A stretch of DNA of 64,000 bases. Origin: Cliona cf. orientalis. Its lineage: Eukaryota; Porifera; Demospongiae; Clionaida; Clionaidae. The stretch is taken from positions 6,448,001-6,512,000 of the forward strand of contig OZ005704.1 of NCBI GenBank assembly GCA_963930775.1. Reading direction: 5' to 3'. The notes beneath the pieces are model-generated. The model did no database searches and had not been told where the DNA came from. It saw only the letters and a list, made by a program, of their open reading frames with translations. The first letter of the stretch is position 1, and each line of letters begins with the position of its first letter. Positions 52,620-64,000 of the stretch are shown one piece after another. The translations under genes were made by a program, and so were the position numbers.

Positions 52620-53564
52620 ATGGCATTCAACCTTTCTGAAGTCGATTTAGACCTTTACGTTGCTGCAAACACGGCAGTTCAGGCCGGCTTGCTTGCAGTC
52701 ATAGTTCTGCCTGCTGTCACCCTCACCATCATCTGTACTGTGGCCATAACCTTCACGCACGCCATCAACTGGCAGATGAGGGTCGCTCTAGTCAACATCT
52801 TCATATCGGAAGTGATCAACTGGTTGGGCTACACTGTGGATTATGGTGGATTTACTCAAAGAGCGCTTGACACGAACATACTCTACTCTTGCCGAATCTT
52901 CGTTTCTCTCCTCATTACTGCTAGTATGCATAAGTTTTCTGCAATCACCATCTATTCCATCATGGTGTACGTGTTTCTGAAGTACGGAGTGAAGAAACTC
53001 AAGTGGTACATGATATCCCCGTCCCTAGTGATAACTTGGGCAGTGTCAATCTCAATTGGAATACTGCCCTACTTCGATCAATTTGAACTGTTCAACAATA
53101 ATGGATTTTGCAGAAATCTCACCACTGCTGCCCTCTACCCCATAGTTATCGGTGGCTTCTTGGCTTCAGCCATCATAGGTTCTTGTATCATCGTATTTTT
53201 CAGCATCATATCGTACAGATATTTGAAGAAAAACACACTTGAAGGTAACGTCGATGTTAAAAAAGCACTTTCCAAGAATCTCTTTTATCTAGCCATTGCA
53301 GCTGTGCTTGCCACTATATCTCAAGTATTTCCCAGTTTTTCTCCCTTAATTAGATCAGTCTTGCCCGATTATAGGTATTTTCTTGCTTGGAATTACATCC
53401 TTCGAGTAATTATAAGTTTTCCAAATATTGCAACACCTATAGTGGCTATTTTTGCCCTGAAGCCAGTCAACTTAGCTATGAAAAATTCCTTCAAGAAGAT
53501 GTGCAAGCAAAACCGTAACAACACCGTTGTCCCAGCTGCAGCGGACAGCCCTGACACAAGCTAA
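52620..53564 (+). CDS. Rhodopsin-like divergent 7TM receptor, copy 6 (divergent member)
   Basis: Single exon, 314 aa. Same fold and start (MAFNLSEVDLDLYVAANTA) and both disulfide cysteines (YSCRIF, NGFCR), but much more diverged than copies 1-5: NWLGYTVDYGGFTQRALDTN after TM2, LPYFDQFELFNNNG in loop 2, and a longer Ala/Ser-rich tail (VVPAAADSPDTS). Its 5' flank and TATA region remain nearly identical to the others, so coding divergence exceeds flank divergence. TM2 resembles the copies at 56493 and 57817 (ISEVINWLGYTV). Confidence 0.83.
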   Translation: MAFNLSEVDLDLYVAANTAVQAGLLAVIVLPAVTLTIICTVAITFTHAINWQMRVALVNIFISEVINWLGYTVDYGGFTQRALDTNILYSCRIFVSLLITASMHKFSAITIYSIMVYVFLKYGVKKLKWYMISPSLVITWAVSISIGILPYFDQFELFNNNGFCRNLTTAALYPIVIGGFLASAIIGSCIIVFFSIISYRYLKKNTLEGNVDVKKALSKNLFYLAIAAVLATISQVFPSFSPLIRSVLPDYRYFLAWNYILRVIISFPNIATPIVAIFALKPVNLAMKNSFKKMCKQNRNNTVVPAAADSPDTS

Positions 53565-54395
53565 CTTTGATTGAATCATTCACCTCTAATTATTACCAAG
53601 TCTTACCATGACATTGTTACTATAATATGAACAACTTGACCACATCCCCAGTAGCTACATAGTTCTAATGGTTCATATGGTAAAAGGTCGTCAATATAGT
53701 GCGCACACAGTCTAAGCCACGTTGATGTCGGCGCCTCAATCGCAGAGATGGAGTCTGAGATCGACTCTCGACTTCGAATTTCGATGCTTCAATCAAAGGA
53801 GATAAACTCGACAGCACAGTACAGCTTCTAAACTTCAGATCAGTCGTGGCATGACGCGTGCTATAATTAGCGCAAGGCTAGCTTTATTTATCCACAGGAT
53901 TACGTCAGCCAAGAGAACGCGTGAAGTTCGGCCATCATTACTTGTCGGAGAAAGTAGCACTTAGCTTTTAATCTATTCGCTGGATATGTATGTAAGTTAA
54001 TATATGATTCTGTGGATTTTCAGGTCTCAGAAGTGTTCTGTAAAGGCTCTGAATTTTAGCGCTATGACGACATAGGTTACATCATAATTACATCATAATT
54101 ACCTAATAACCGCAAAAAAGTAAATTTATACTGGGGATGTAATTATACCTATAATTATATTATTATGACTCAGTGATATTGAATCTTTATTATTATTATT
54201 GTCACTTACCAGTATTCTGTATCATCATCAATTTTTACAAAATTAATAAGAGGTGAATCACTGATTGATATGGGCTCTAACTCTTTGGAGTACCGGTACA
54301 TGTAGTAACTAACCTGCATGCATGGTGCATTGTGATCCCTTCAAACACCGAATTGTTTAATAGCGACATAGTGTGTGTGTCAGTGCATGGTCTTA
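53565..54395. other. Intergenic region after receptor copy 6
   Basis: No gene supported. Confidence 0.4.
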
Positions 54396-54848
54396 GGGGC
54401 CTTGTCCAAAGTCCTTATAGAAAAATTAACGTCATTATGACGTTAATATTTTACCCCCCCCCCTCCCCCCCTCCCTTAACGTCACAGCATTTCAGCATAG
54501 ATTCAATACTGAAACTCTGATTCTGCTCCATTTAGCCTACTCATTCAGTATTCACTTGTATTCTACAGTGCTAGCTATATCTTCATGGATTCATTGCATA
54601 CCAGGTAACACTGTGCTTCTTGCGGAATAGTTTCTCACTTGCCTGTAGCTATGTGCACACTTTTAGCTACATAGTACTTGGACACTGCTGGAGGTGTGTC
54701 TAGACTTGTTTAACCACAAGAATGCATAATCACAACTACTAACATCTGCTGACAATGCAGAGTTGTATAACGTCATGGACCAAGACCCCCTCCCCCCCCT
54801 AACGTCATAATGACGTTAATTTTTCCACAAGGACTTTGGATAAGCCCC
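54396..54848. mobile_element. 450 bp foldback element
   Basis: Left arm ggggccttgtccaaagtcct and right arm aggactttggataagcccc pair for about 50 bp, including the inner palindromic run aacgtcattatgacgtt. Poly-C tracts lie next to the arms inside. No coding capacity. Confidence 0.75.
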
Positions 54849-55903
54849 CTTATTGGAATTTGAAGTTTCCTTATCATCTAGTGTTAGTCTGAACTCTCGA
54901 TCGCATTTTCACCTTGCTATCTAGCTATACTTGCTATTAGCACTATTATCATAGAGTCGGTAGACTCTATAAGTAGGGATGGCCCGGATATGCCATATAT
55001 GTAATACATTACAAATACCCAAATATCTCGAAATAGGTAATTTTGTGAAATTTTTAAGTGTGAAAATCAGAATCTCCAGCAAATTGTGCATCTAGCAAGA
55101 CCAAGATTATTCATCAAAACAATTGTACATGCCAGAACCAGATATTTGAAAAATAGCCCATTTCTCATTCTTTCTTTCTTCTTTCTTTCTTTTTCATTAT
55201 CAGGGCTAACTCAAGACTGTCTGGACCGCTCGCCTTAGTTCTCGTATAAATCCATTCTATTTTGTAGCGCGCAGGTCCATGGCACGTTTGTTTGGCGTTA
55301 TCTCGACAGCTATACGAAATGGTGGCGGCGCATTAACTAGTGGGTGTGTCTGATACGCCATTTTGTCATACAATGCGCATGCTCGGAATATGTTGCCATG
55401 GTGAAATCATGTGACTATGGTCGACCGGCGCGGTCAGGGTCCGGGCGTGGCGCGCGCAATGCAGCATGCATGAACTGCGTACTGGACCGCGTATAATCAC
55501 TGGCCTGGCTCGAGCTCGATCGCTCAGCGCTCAGACACTCGCGGCGCTCAGTTCTAGCTTCGAGCTAGGCGCCAGGCTCTCCCGCTCGAGCTAGCTATAG
55601 CTTAGTTAACTAGGCCAGTGCGAGCTGAGCGCTATACCGTGGCAGTGAACTAGGTATCAATAGGCTCCCCGGCGGCCTCAGCAGTCAGCATATCAAGCCA
55701 GTTCACAACTTGAAGAGACACACTGCTACCTGGGCAGCCTTCTTTGTCAGCCACCTTGAAGGGATGGCTAAGACTTTGGGCGCACGCGCGAACTTTGGTA
55801 CCTCCCATCTACTAGCTACTTAGTACTACACTGAGAGTTGAATGAGCAAGCCATTTAAGATGGCATTGATAAATTATGCTAAGAGCAATAAAAAAGAACA
55901 GAA
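54849..55903. other. Intergenic region
   Basis: No gene supported. 54950-54990 resembles 33255-33300 (agagt..ggtag..actct..aa..agtggggatggcc), a dispersed repeat. 55260-55640 is GC-richer with many gctcgagc/gcgctcag words. Confidence 0.4.
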
Positions 55904-56280
55904 ACAAGTATAAAAAAACAATAAAATTGAAGGATAAAGTAGGGATGGCAGGATCAAAAAGTACACAAACAAGATTTGTAAGGCATAAGCATCTGCTATA
56001 CATCCCTACGCTTGCTTTTTGAGGGGTGCAGAAATTATGAATGCAATTGAATCAAAACTGACTATTCTGAACCATTGTGACAACCAGAGAACAACCTGAA
56101 TGTCTCCCACATGCCACACTCGACAAATATATCAACATTAATAGATAGGTGCATAATAATCGAGTAAAGCAAGCGAAGGCATGTATAGCAGATGCTTATG
56201 CCTTACAAATCTTGTTTGTGTACTTTTTGATCCTGCCATCCCTACTTTATCCTTCAATTTTATTGTTTTTTTATACTTGT
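55904..56280. mobile_element. 377 bp foldback element with long arms
   Basis: Arms 55904-56020 and 56166-56280 are near-perfect inverted copies of about 115 bp (ends acaagtataaaaaaacaata / tattgtttttttatacttgt), with a spacer of about 145 bp. Typical foldback/MITE structure; the high arm identity implies a recent origin. Confidence 0.85.
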
Positions 56281-56492
56281 AATAATTATTATCATGGAGT
56301 GCATGTATAAGTTATTGGAGCTTATGTAATTGAGATGCCTTATATGTGTATTTTTTCACGCAAAAATTCTTACTGCATTGTCATCATTCTATATCCATGC
56401 ATTGATTGATCGAATGTGACCGACAGTGCAGTGCATGTTTACACATGCAACACTCAGGCTGTATTCAACATTAAAGAATTACAATGATTACT

Positions 56493-56697
56493 ATGGCATT
56501 CAACCCTTCTGAAGATGATTTTGAACTTCACATTGCTGCAAACACGGTGGTTCAGGCCAGTTTGCTTGCAGTCGTAGTTCTGCCTGCTGCCACTCTCTGT
56601 ATCATCTGTTCTGTGGTGATCAGTTTCACACATACCATCACCTGCATGGCCGATGAGGGTCACTCTAGTCAGCATCTTCATATCGGAAGTGATCAAC
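56493..56697 (+). pseudogene. 7TM receptor copy 7, truncated
   Basis: Begins MAFNPSEDDFELHIAANTV and covers TM1. A 2 bp insertion near 56643 (cacctgcatggccg against ctcctggccg) breaks the frame, and after 'ggaagtgatcaact' the gene jumps directly into the receptor's 3' flank, deleting everything from TM2 on. Confidence 0.85.
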
Positions 56698-56816
56698 TTC
56701 CACCCCAAATTTTTGTTGCTGGATGAAACCCTGAATATATACATCAATTGCTTATTATTAATAGTACACATGATGCTAAACATTAACTTAATGAGTCATT
56801 AAAGAATAATACAGGA

Positions 56817-57234
56817 CTATCCCTTCAGCAGGGTGCAAAAGTTCTCCACGTCCGTGACTGCTCTGCTCATGATGACGGGAGGCTCGGCTATGCAGACAAG
56901 GACTCCAACAGGGAACAAACTCACTTATAGTCTATCAGGTTGTACAGTTTCCCAGCACTCGTCGCATAAAAGCTGTCAATTGAAGTAGAAAAATTTAATA
57001 GTGTTATACTATAAATCACAATCTTAAAGCCCCGTTTACACTAGGACCTTAACCTAGATTAGAATCTGGATTAAAGTAATCCAGTTTCTGTGTAAACACC
57101 TTAATCCACTTTTAATCTGGGTTAGTTAATCCGGAAGAATCCACATCCTGATGTGGATTAAAGTAAGTAGTGGGCCTGGATTAAGCACTAGCCAGTTCAG
57201 TTTAATAAAAACTCAATTACCTGGATTGGCCTTT
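56817..57234 (-). pseudogene. Broken duplicate of the two terminal exons found at 59089-59312
   Basis: Terminal exon 56972-56817 and 14 bp exon 57234-57221 match the copy at 59089-59312. A 7 bp insertion near 56930 creates a frameshift and a stop after NLIDYK. The intron is enlarged by the insertion at 57027-57206. Confidence 0.7.
57027..57206. mobile_element. 180 bp insertion in the duplicated intron
   Basis: Absent from the otherwise matching intron at 59237-59298. Starts agccccgtttacactagg and is made of 'ttaatcc/ggatta' words in both orientations. A small DNA-transposon derivative is likely; ends not fully defined. Confidence 0.55.
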
Positions 57235-57816
57235 CTGAAAGACAGTAAACGATAAATTTAAATTTGTCTATTGTGATAGGATCTGAAAGGAATAATTTCG
57301 CGCAAAATGCTAAATTTTGACACTTCAAGTTGAAGGGTTGCCACCACTCAAAGGTACCAAGAGCCATAGGCTTAAATATTTTTGGTTTATAAGCACCCCA
57401 GCCCTTCTACTAAAAGAAATCCAACGTTAGAAAGCCTAGCTATGTTCTTATTTGAAATGGTGGAGCTCCAAAGTGAGGCATAAAACGTCCGATTCTCGAC
57501 CACGTGCGATAGTCGCGATCGCCAAGCCCATACCGAAAATTTTCAGCAAATGTAGAGCAATGATTGGAGAATCAGGTTTGAAGACTGTAGCTACTACGCA
57601 GCAACACCCTTGAAGTTATGCGCGATTTAAAAAGAAAATTCGGCCCGCGCGCGAAATTACCCCTTTTCTCAGATCCTTATTATGTGTGATATATTCGCGC
57701 AAATGGGCTAAAAAATTCTTACTGCATTGTCATTCATGCATTGATGGATCAAATGTGACCGACAGTGCAGTGCATGCTTACACATCCAACATTCAGGTAG
57801 AATTACAATGATTACT
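57235..57816. other. Intergenic region before receptor copy 8
   Basis: No gene; the last 110 bp match the region before copy 7 (accgacagtgcagtgcatg). No TATAAAAG box seen for copies 7 and 8. Confidence 0.45.
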
Positions 57817-58739
57817 ATGGCATTCAACCTTTCTGAAGTTGATTTTGAACTTGTGACGTTGCTGCAAACACAGCAGTTCAGGCTGGCTTGCTTGCAGTCG
57901 TAGTTCTGCCTGCTGCCACTCTCTGTATCATCTGTTCTGTGGTGATCAGTTTCACACACACCATCTCCTGGCCGATGAGGGTCACTCTAGTCAACATCTT
58001 CATATCGGAAGTGATCAACTGGTTGGGCTACACTGTTGAATACCTTGCATTTGCTCCTAGGGCACTTCATAAGAAGAATTCACTTGTCTCCTGCCGAATA
58101 TACTGTTCTTGTGTCATTATTGCCAGTATTCAGAAATTTTCTGCAATCGTGTTCTACTCCATCATGGTGTACTTGTTTCTGAAGCACGGAGTAAAGGGAT
58201 TCAAGTGGTATTGGATGTCTTTATCCCTGGTGATAACTTGGGCAGTGTCTATCACAGTTGGAATGCTAGCCTACCTTGATCAATTTGAAGTTTTTGATGA
58301 TAATGGATTCTGCGGAATTGTCACCACTGTTCTCCTCTTCGTAATTATCGGTTACTTTTTATTTACAGTCATCTCAGGTTCTGCCATTACTGTAGTTTTT
58401 AGCATCCTATCGTACAGGTTTTTGAAGAAAAGCACACTTGAAGGCAACGTTGAAATTAAAAAAGAGTTTTCTAGGAATTTGTTTTTTCTTGCTGTGGCAG
58501 CAGTTGTTACCACTGTATGTCAGATACTTCCCAGTATGTTTCCTCTATTTAGGTTAATTTTGCCCAATTACAGATATTTCATTGCTTACAATTATCTCAT
58601 TCGACTATTAATAAATTTCCCAAATATTGCCACACCCATAATAGCTATTTATATCCTGAAGCCAGTCCAGTTAGCTATAAAAAATGCTTTCAAGAAGATA
58701 ATATGCAAGAGAAATAATACTGTTGCTCCGGTGCTATAG
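57817..58739 (+). pseudogene. 7TM receptor copy 8, frameshifted near the start
   Basis: MAFNLSEVDFEL is followed by a 2 bp insertion (gaacttgtgacg for gaactttacg) near 57852 that breaks the frame. From 57888 on, the frame is open to the normal end (283 codons, TM1 to tail KKIICKRNNTVAP), so only the N-terminal 25 residues are lost. A downstream start could give a nearly full receptor; more likely a young pseudogene. Confidence 0.75.
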
Positions 58740-59088
58740 CTATACGCTACCTACTGAGGAACTTGATAGCTCTAATCAAGAAAAAAGCTATATAACTATC
58801 TATTCCAAACTTTTGGAATAGGACTGCCACCTCTAATTAAATATTACCATGTTGTTGTGTCACTCATAATTATTTTTGTGTTCGTCGACCCTTTACCATA
58901 TCGGCAGACCAAGCAATACAAGTGCACTTGATGATCCTTACCATAGGCCTACAAACTACATCTCTCATCTTTACAGTTGAACACACTTTTTGTGAGCACA
59001 GTATTATACATCAATTGCTTATTATTAATAGTGCACATGGTGCTAAACATTAACTTAATGAGTCATTATAATAATAATAATTATAGCG
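58740..59088. other. 3' flank of receptor copy 8
   Basis: Homologous to receptor 3' flanks, and from about 58995 to the flank after copy 7; no gene. Confidence 0.45.
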
Positions 59089-59312
59089 CTATCTCTTCAG
59101 CAGGGTGCAAAAGTTCTCCACGTCCGTGACTGCTCTGCTCATGATGACGGGAGGCTCGGCTATGCAGACAAGGACTCCAACAGGGAACAAACTCACTATC
59201 AGGTTGTACAGTTGCCCAGCACTCGTCGCATAAAAGCTGTCAATTGAAATAATATTATTATAGTGATACTATAAATCACAATCTTATGTCAAAACTACCT
59301 GGATTGGCCTTT
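59089..59312 (-). CDS. Terminal two exons of an unrecognised gene (partial)
   Basis: Exon 59236-59089 (acceptor cag at 59237, stop at 59091-59089) encodes FYATSAGQLYNLIVSLFPVG, then VLVCIAEPPVIMSRAVTDV and ENFCTLLKR. It joins in frame to a 14 bp microexon at 59312-59299 (KGQS) with good splice sites. Splice sites and frame are intact here, and both exons are conserved in the broken copy at 56817-57234. Upstream exons were not found; beyond 59376 lies a GT microsatellite. Could be the true end of a gene whose other exons are distant, or a duplicated orphan fragment. Family unknown. Confidence 0.5.
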
Positions 59313-59373
59313 CTGAAAGACAGTGAACGATATTTGTCTGTCATTCAATATAAGTGAGATCTTAGGTATTGCA

Positions 59374-59535
<162 letters not shown>

Positions 59536-59935
59536 AAATAATAGTACTTCGAAACTCGGTCTACATTACAAAAATTAACAATAGAATCTGATGTATCTAC
59601 AGCAATGTAGTATCAGGGTACTACAGTTTTATGTTTAATTTAATTCTTCATTTTCCGTTTATTGTACCAAAAGATTGTTAAGCTCTGGTAGTAAAATCGG
59701 AGAATCAGTATTGATTCATGTGTGATGATAATGTAACTATTGATCGTACACACACACATAATCACATCAAGTACTAGTACAAGTCTCGTCCCTAGATATA
59801 ATATTATGCCACCCTGAAAAGGAGGGAGTGATTTTGGACAGTTTCCTTGGTTTGGCCGGCTCTGGGCGTGCATACCGACATGGGTGCACTTGAACAAAGC
59901 TTGGATGTGATTGGCCTAGCTACCAGTAAGGCACA

Positions 59936-60076
59936 CAGTGGAACCCCTCTATAAGGATACCCCTGATATGAGGACACCTCCCTTAATCAGGACACCATGC
60001 ACGCTCCCGGCTACATATATAGCACCTCCCTTAATCAATCTGTCCCAAGGGTGTCCCGAATAGAGGGGTTCCACTG
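59936..60076. mobile_element. pogo/Tigger-like MITE
   Basis: Ends cagtggaacccctctataag and tagaggggttccactg are inverted repeats; CAGTGGAACC-type ends and a TA at the right border are typical of pogo/Tigger elements (family knowledge). About 141 bp, non-coding. Confidence 0.8.
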
Positions 60077-61202
60077 TAGTATTAATACAAGGTATCAGAG
60101 GGAGAGCCTTTGGACTAACCCTGTTACAATAGAGATTATCACCTGGAACAAGCGTATTCAAATACATAATATAATATATTATGGTATACAAAATAACTGA
60201 TTTCCTGCTTCAAGTGTATTTGGGGCTTGCTCACGGACTCATCCCAAAACAATAATATTTTTTTATCACACGTACCTTGTGCTTCGCTGCTGGTATTGCT
60301 GAACACATCAGTGAATTGCGACCACCTCTGTATTGCATAGGGTAACATTGTATGTAATACATGTGTACTGTAGGAATGGTTTTCACAATTCACTTCACTG
60401 CTTACGGTACTATGTTATCATCACATCATAATACTATGCATAAAACATTCCAAAATAATATACTAACAATTTCGGGTAGAATTATCGTTTCCTAATATTA
60501 TTTTATCACCCCATGATCCAGAAATTTTGCATGGAAGGTGGCTAATCTGATGGGGTGGCTACCCATAGTAAACTTATACTGGTGCAAGGGGGGTGGCTGG
60601 TTAATAATGGTGGATATCTCCTATACTACGTAGCATAAAATAACTGGTGAAGGGGCGTGGCTAGGGTGGATCAGCCCCTGCTGGCAGGCTAAAAGGAATA
60701 ATCGCACAGCAGGATTTTGTGGTGCAACAAATTACAGTATGCATTAATACGTTGCTCTATGCTCGCTGATGGACGTACTTGATCTTCCCCAGTGCTCAAG
60801 TTCCCATGGGAATAGACGCAGCTACCGGTCTTTGTCAGAATAGCAACACCAGTCACACTGCCAGTGGATATCAGATGAGCTATAAATATATGAAATTATA
60901 TAAGATTAACATAATTTAGCCATATTCATTCTTATATCCGGACATTGTAAGAGTTCTTCCCATGAGGTTGACCCTTGCTCCACAGTAGTCATGCCTCTAA
61001 TAACTCTGAACTTTGAACTATTGGACTGCAATTAAGTATAATTTACGGAGAGTATACGGAGGAGAGGGCGTGGTCCACCAAACCATCAGCTGCATCTGCA
61101 GCACCCCACCCCACAAAAAGTTGGTGCTGCAACTTTCCAGGTTTAGTAAGGAAAAAAAATCTGATTATTGAGACATTTCGCTGGGAATAAGAAATTGGAG
61201 AG
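60077..61202. other. Region upstream of the PLEKHD1-like gene
   Basis: No gene supported; must include the promoter of the next gene. 60216-60245 resembles 31605-31635 (gtgtatttggggct.gctc), a dispersed repeat. Confidence 0.4.

Positions 61203-64000
<2,798 letters not shown>

Overview
The window looks like nuclear DNA of a sponge (Porifera), probably a demosponge; the species cannot be told. The evidence is a multigene family of secreted short-chain-collagen (spongin short-chain / 'collagen C4-like') proteins, a tandem array of single-exon 7TM receptors, spliceosomal introns (many only 45-100 bp), and clear animal orthologues: a C19orf47-like SAM protein, SYNJ2BP, an SRSF4/5/6-type SR protein and PLEKHD1. 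The DNA is AT-rich, full of small DNA transposon relics, and shows no bacterial or viral gene organisation.

Region 1 (1-29.2 kb, + strand): an array of short-chain collagen-like genes. Eight copies are intact (87-971, 2965-3851, 4878-5750, 11330-12145, 20114-20965, 23115-23989, 25554-27016, 28327-29222), with at least eight broken or fragmentary copies between them. Each intact copy encodes a signal peptide, an N-glycosylation sequon, a conserved IPLIDLLRG hinge, 11-12 Gly-X-Y triplets and a head of about 185 residues with ten conserved cysteines. The signal peptide sits on a small first exon ending in a phase-1 intron in all but one copy. Heads are almost identical except at four short clustered sites. 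Each intact gene whose upstream region lies in the window has a TATAAAAG box 75-140 bp before the ATG. Interspersed on the - strand are an orphan secreted protein (8964-9938, with a broken duplicate at 6822-7046), a LINE tail, and a duplicated coiled-coil gene (one copy broken).

Region 2 (16.5-29.8 kb, - strand): a nine-exon C19orf47-like SAM-domain gene. Its second intron is about 10.2 kb and holds four of the intact collagen-like genes on the opposite strand.

Region 3 (30.3-37.7 kb): ordinary cellular genes. SYNJ2BP (-) and an SR splicing factor (+) diverge from a roughly 550 bp shared promoter region. A small putative membrane-protein gene follows.

Region 4 (38.5-59.3 kb, + strand): a tandem array of eight single-exon, rhodopsin-like but highly divergent 7TM receptor genes (five intact, three broken), with homologous flanks and TATA boxes. 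The repeat units serve as natural 'empty sites' that reveal several recent insertions: a TA-flanked MITE, a 1.56 kb TIR element, and a pair of near-identical 1.0 kb TTAA-flanked elements that appear to have arrived as one composite.

Region 5 (59.3-64 kb): a long GT microsatellite, a pogo/Tigger-like MITE, and the 5' exons of a PLEKHD1-like PH-domain gene that runs off the window.

The most interesting unexplained system is the collagen-like array: secreted, trimer-forming proteins with a conserved scaffold, clustered variable sites, swapped 5' modules and many partial copies. That layout suits diversification by duplication and gene conversion, but function cannot be read from sequence.
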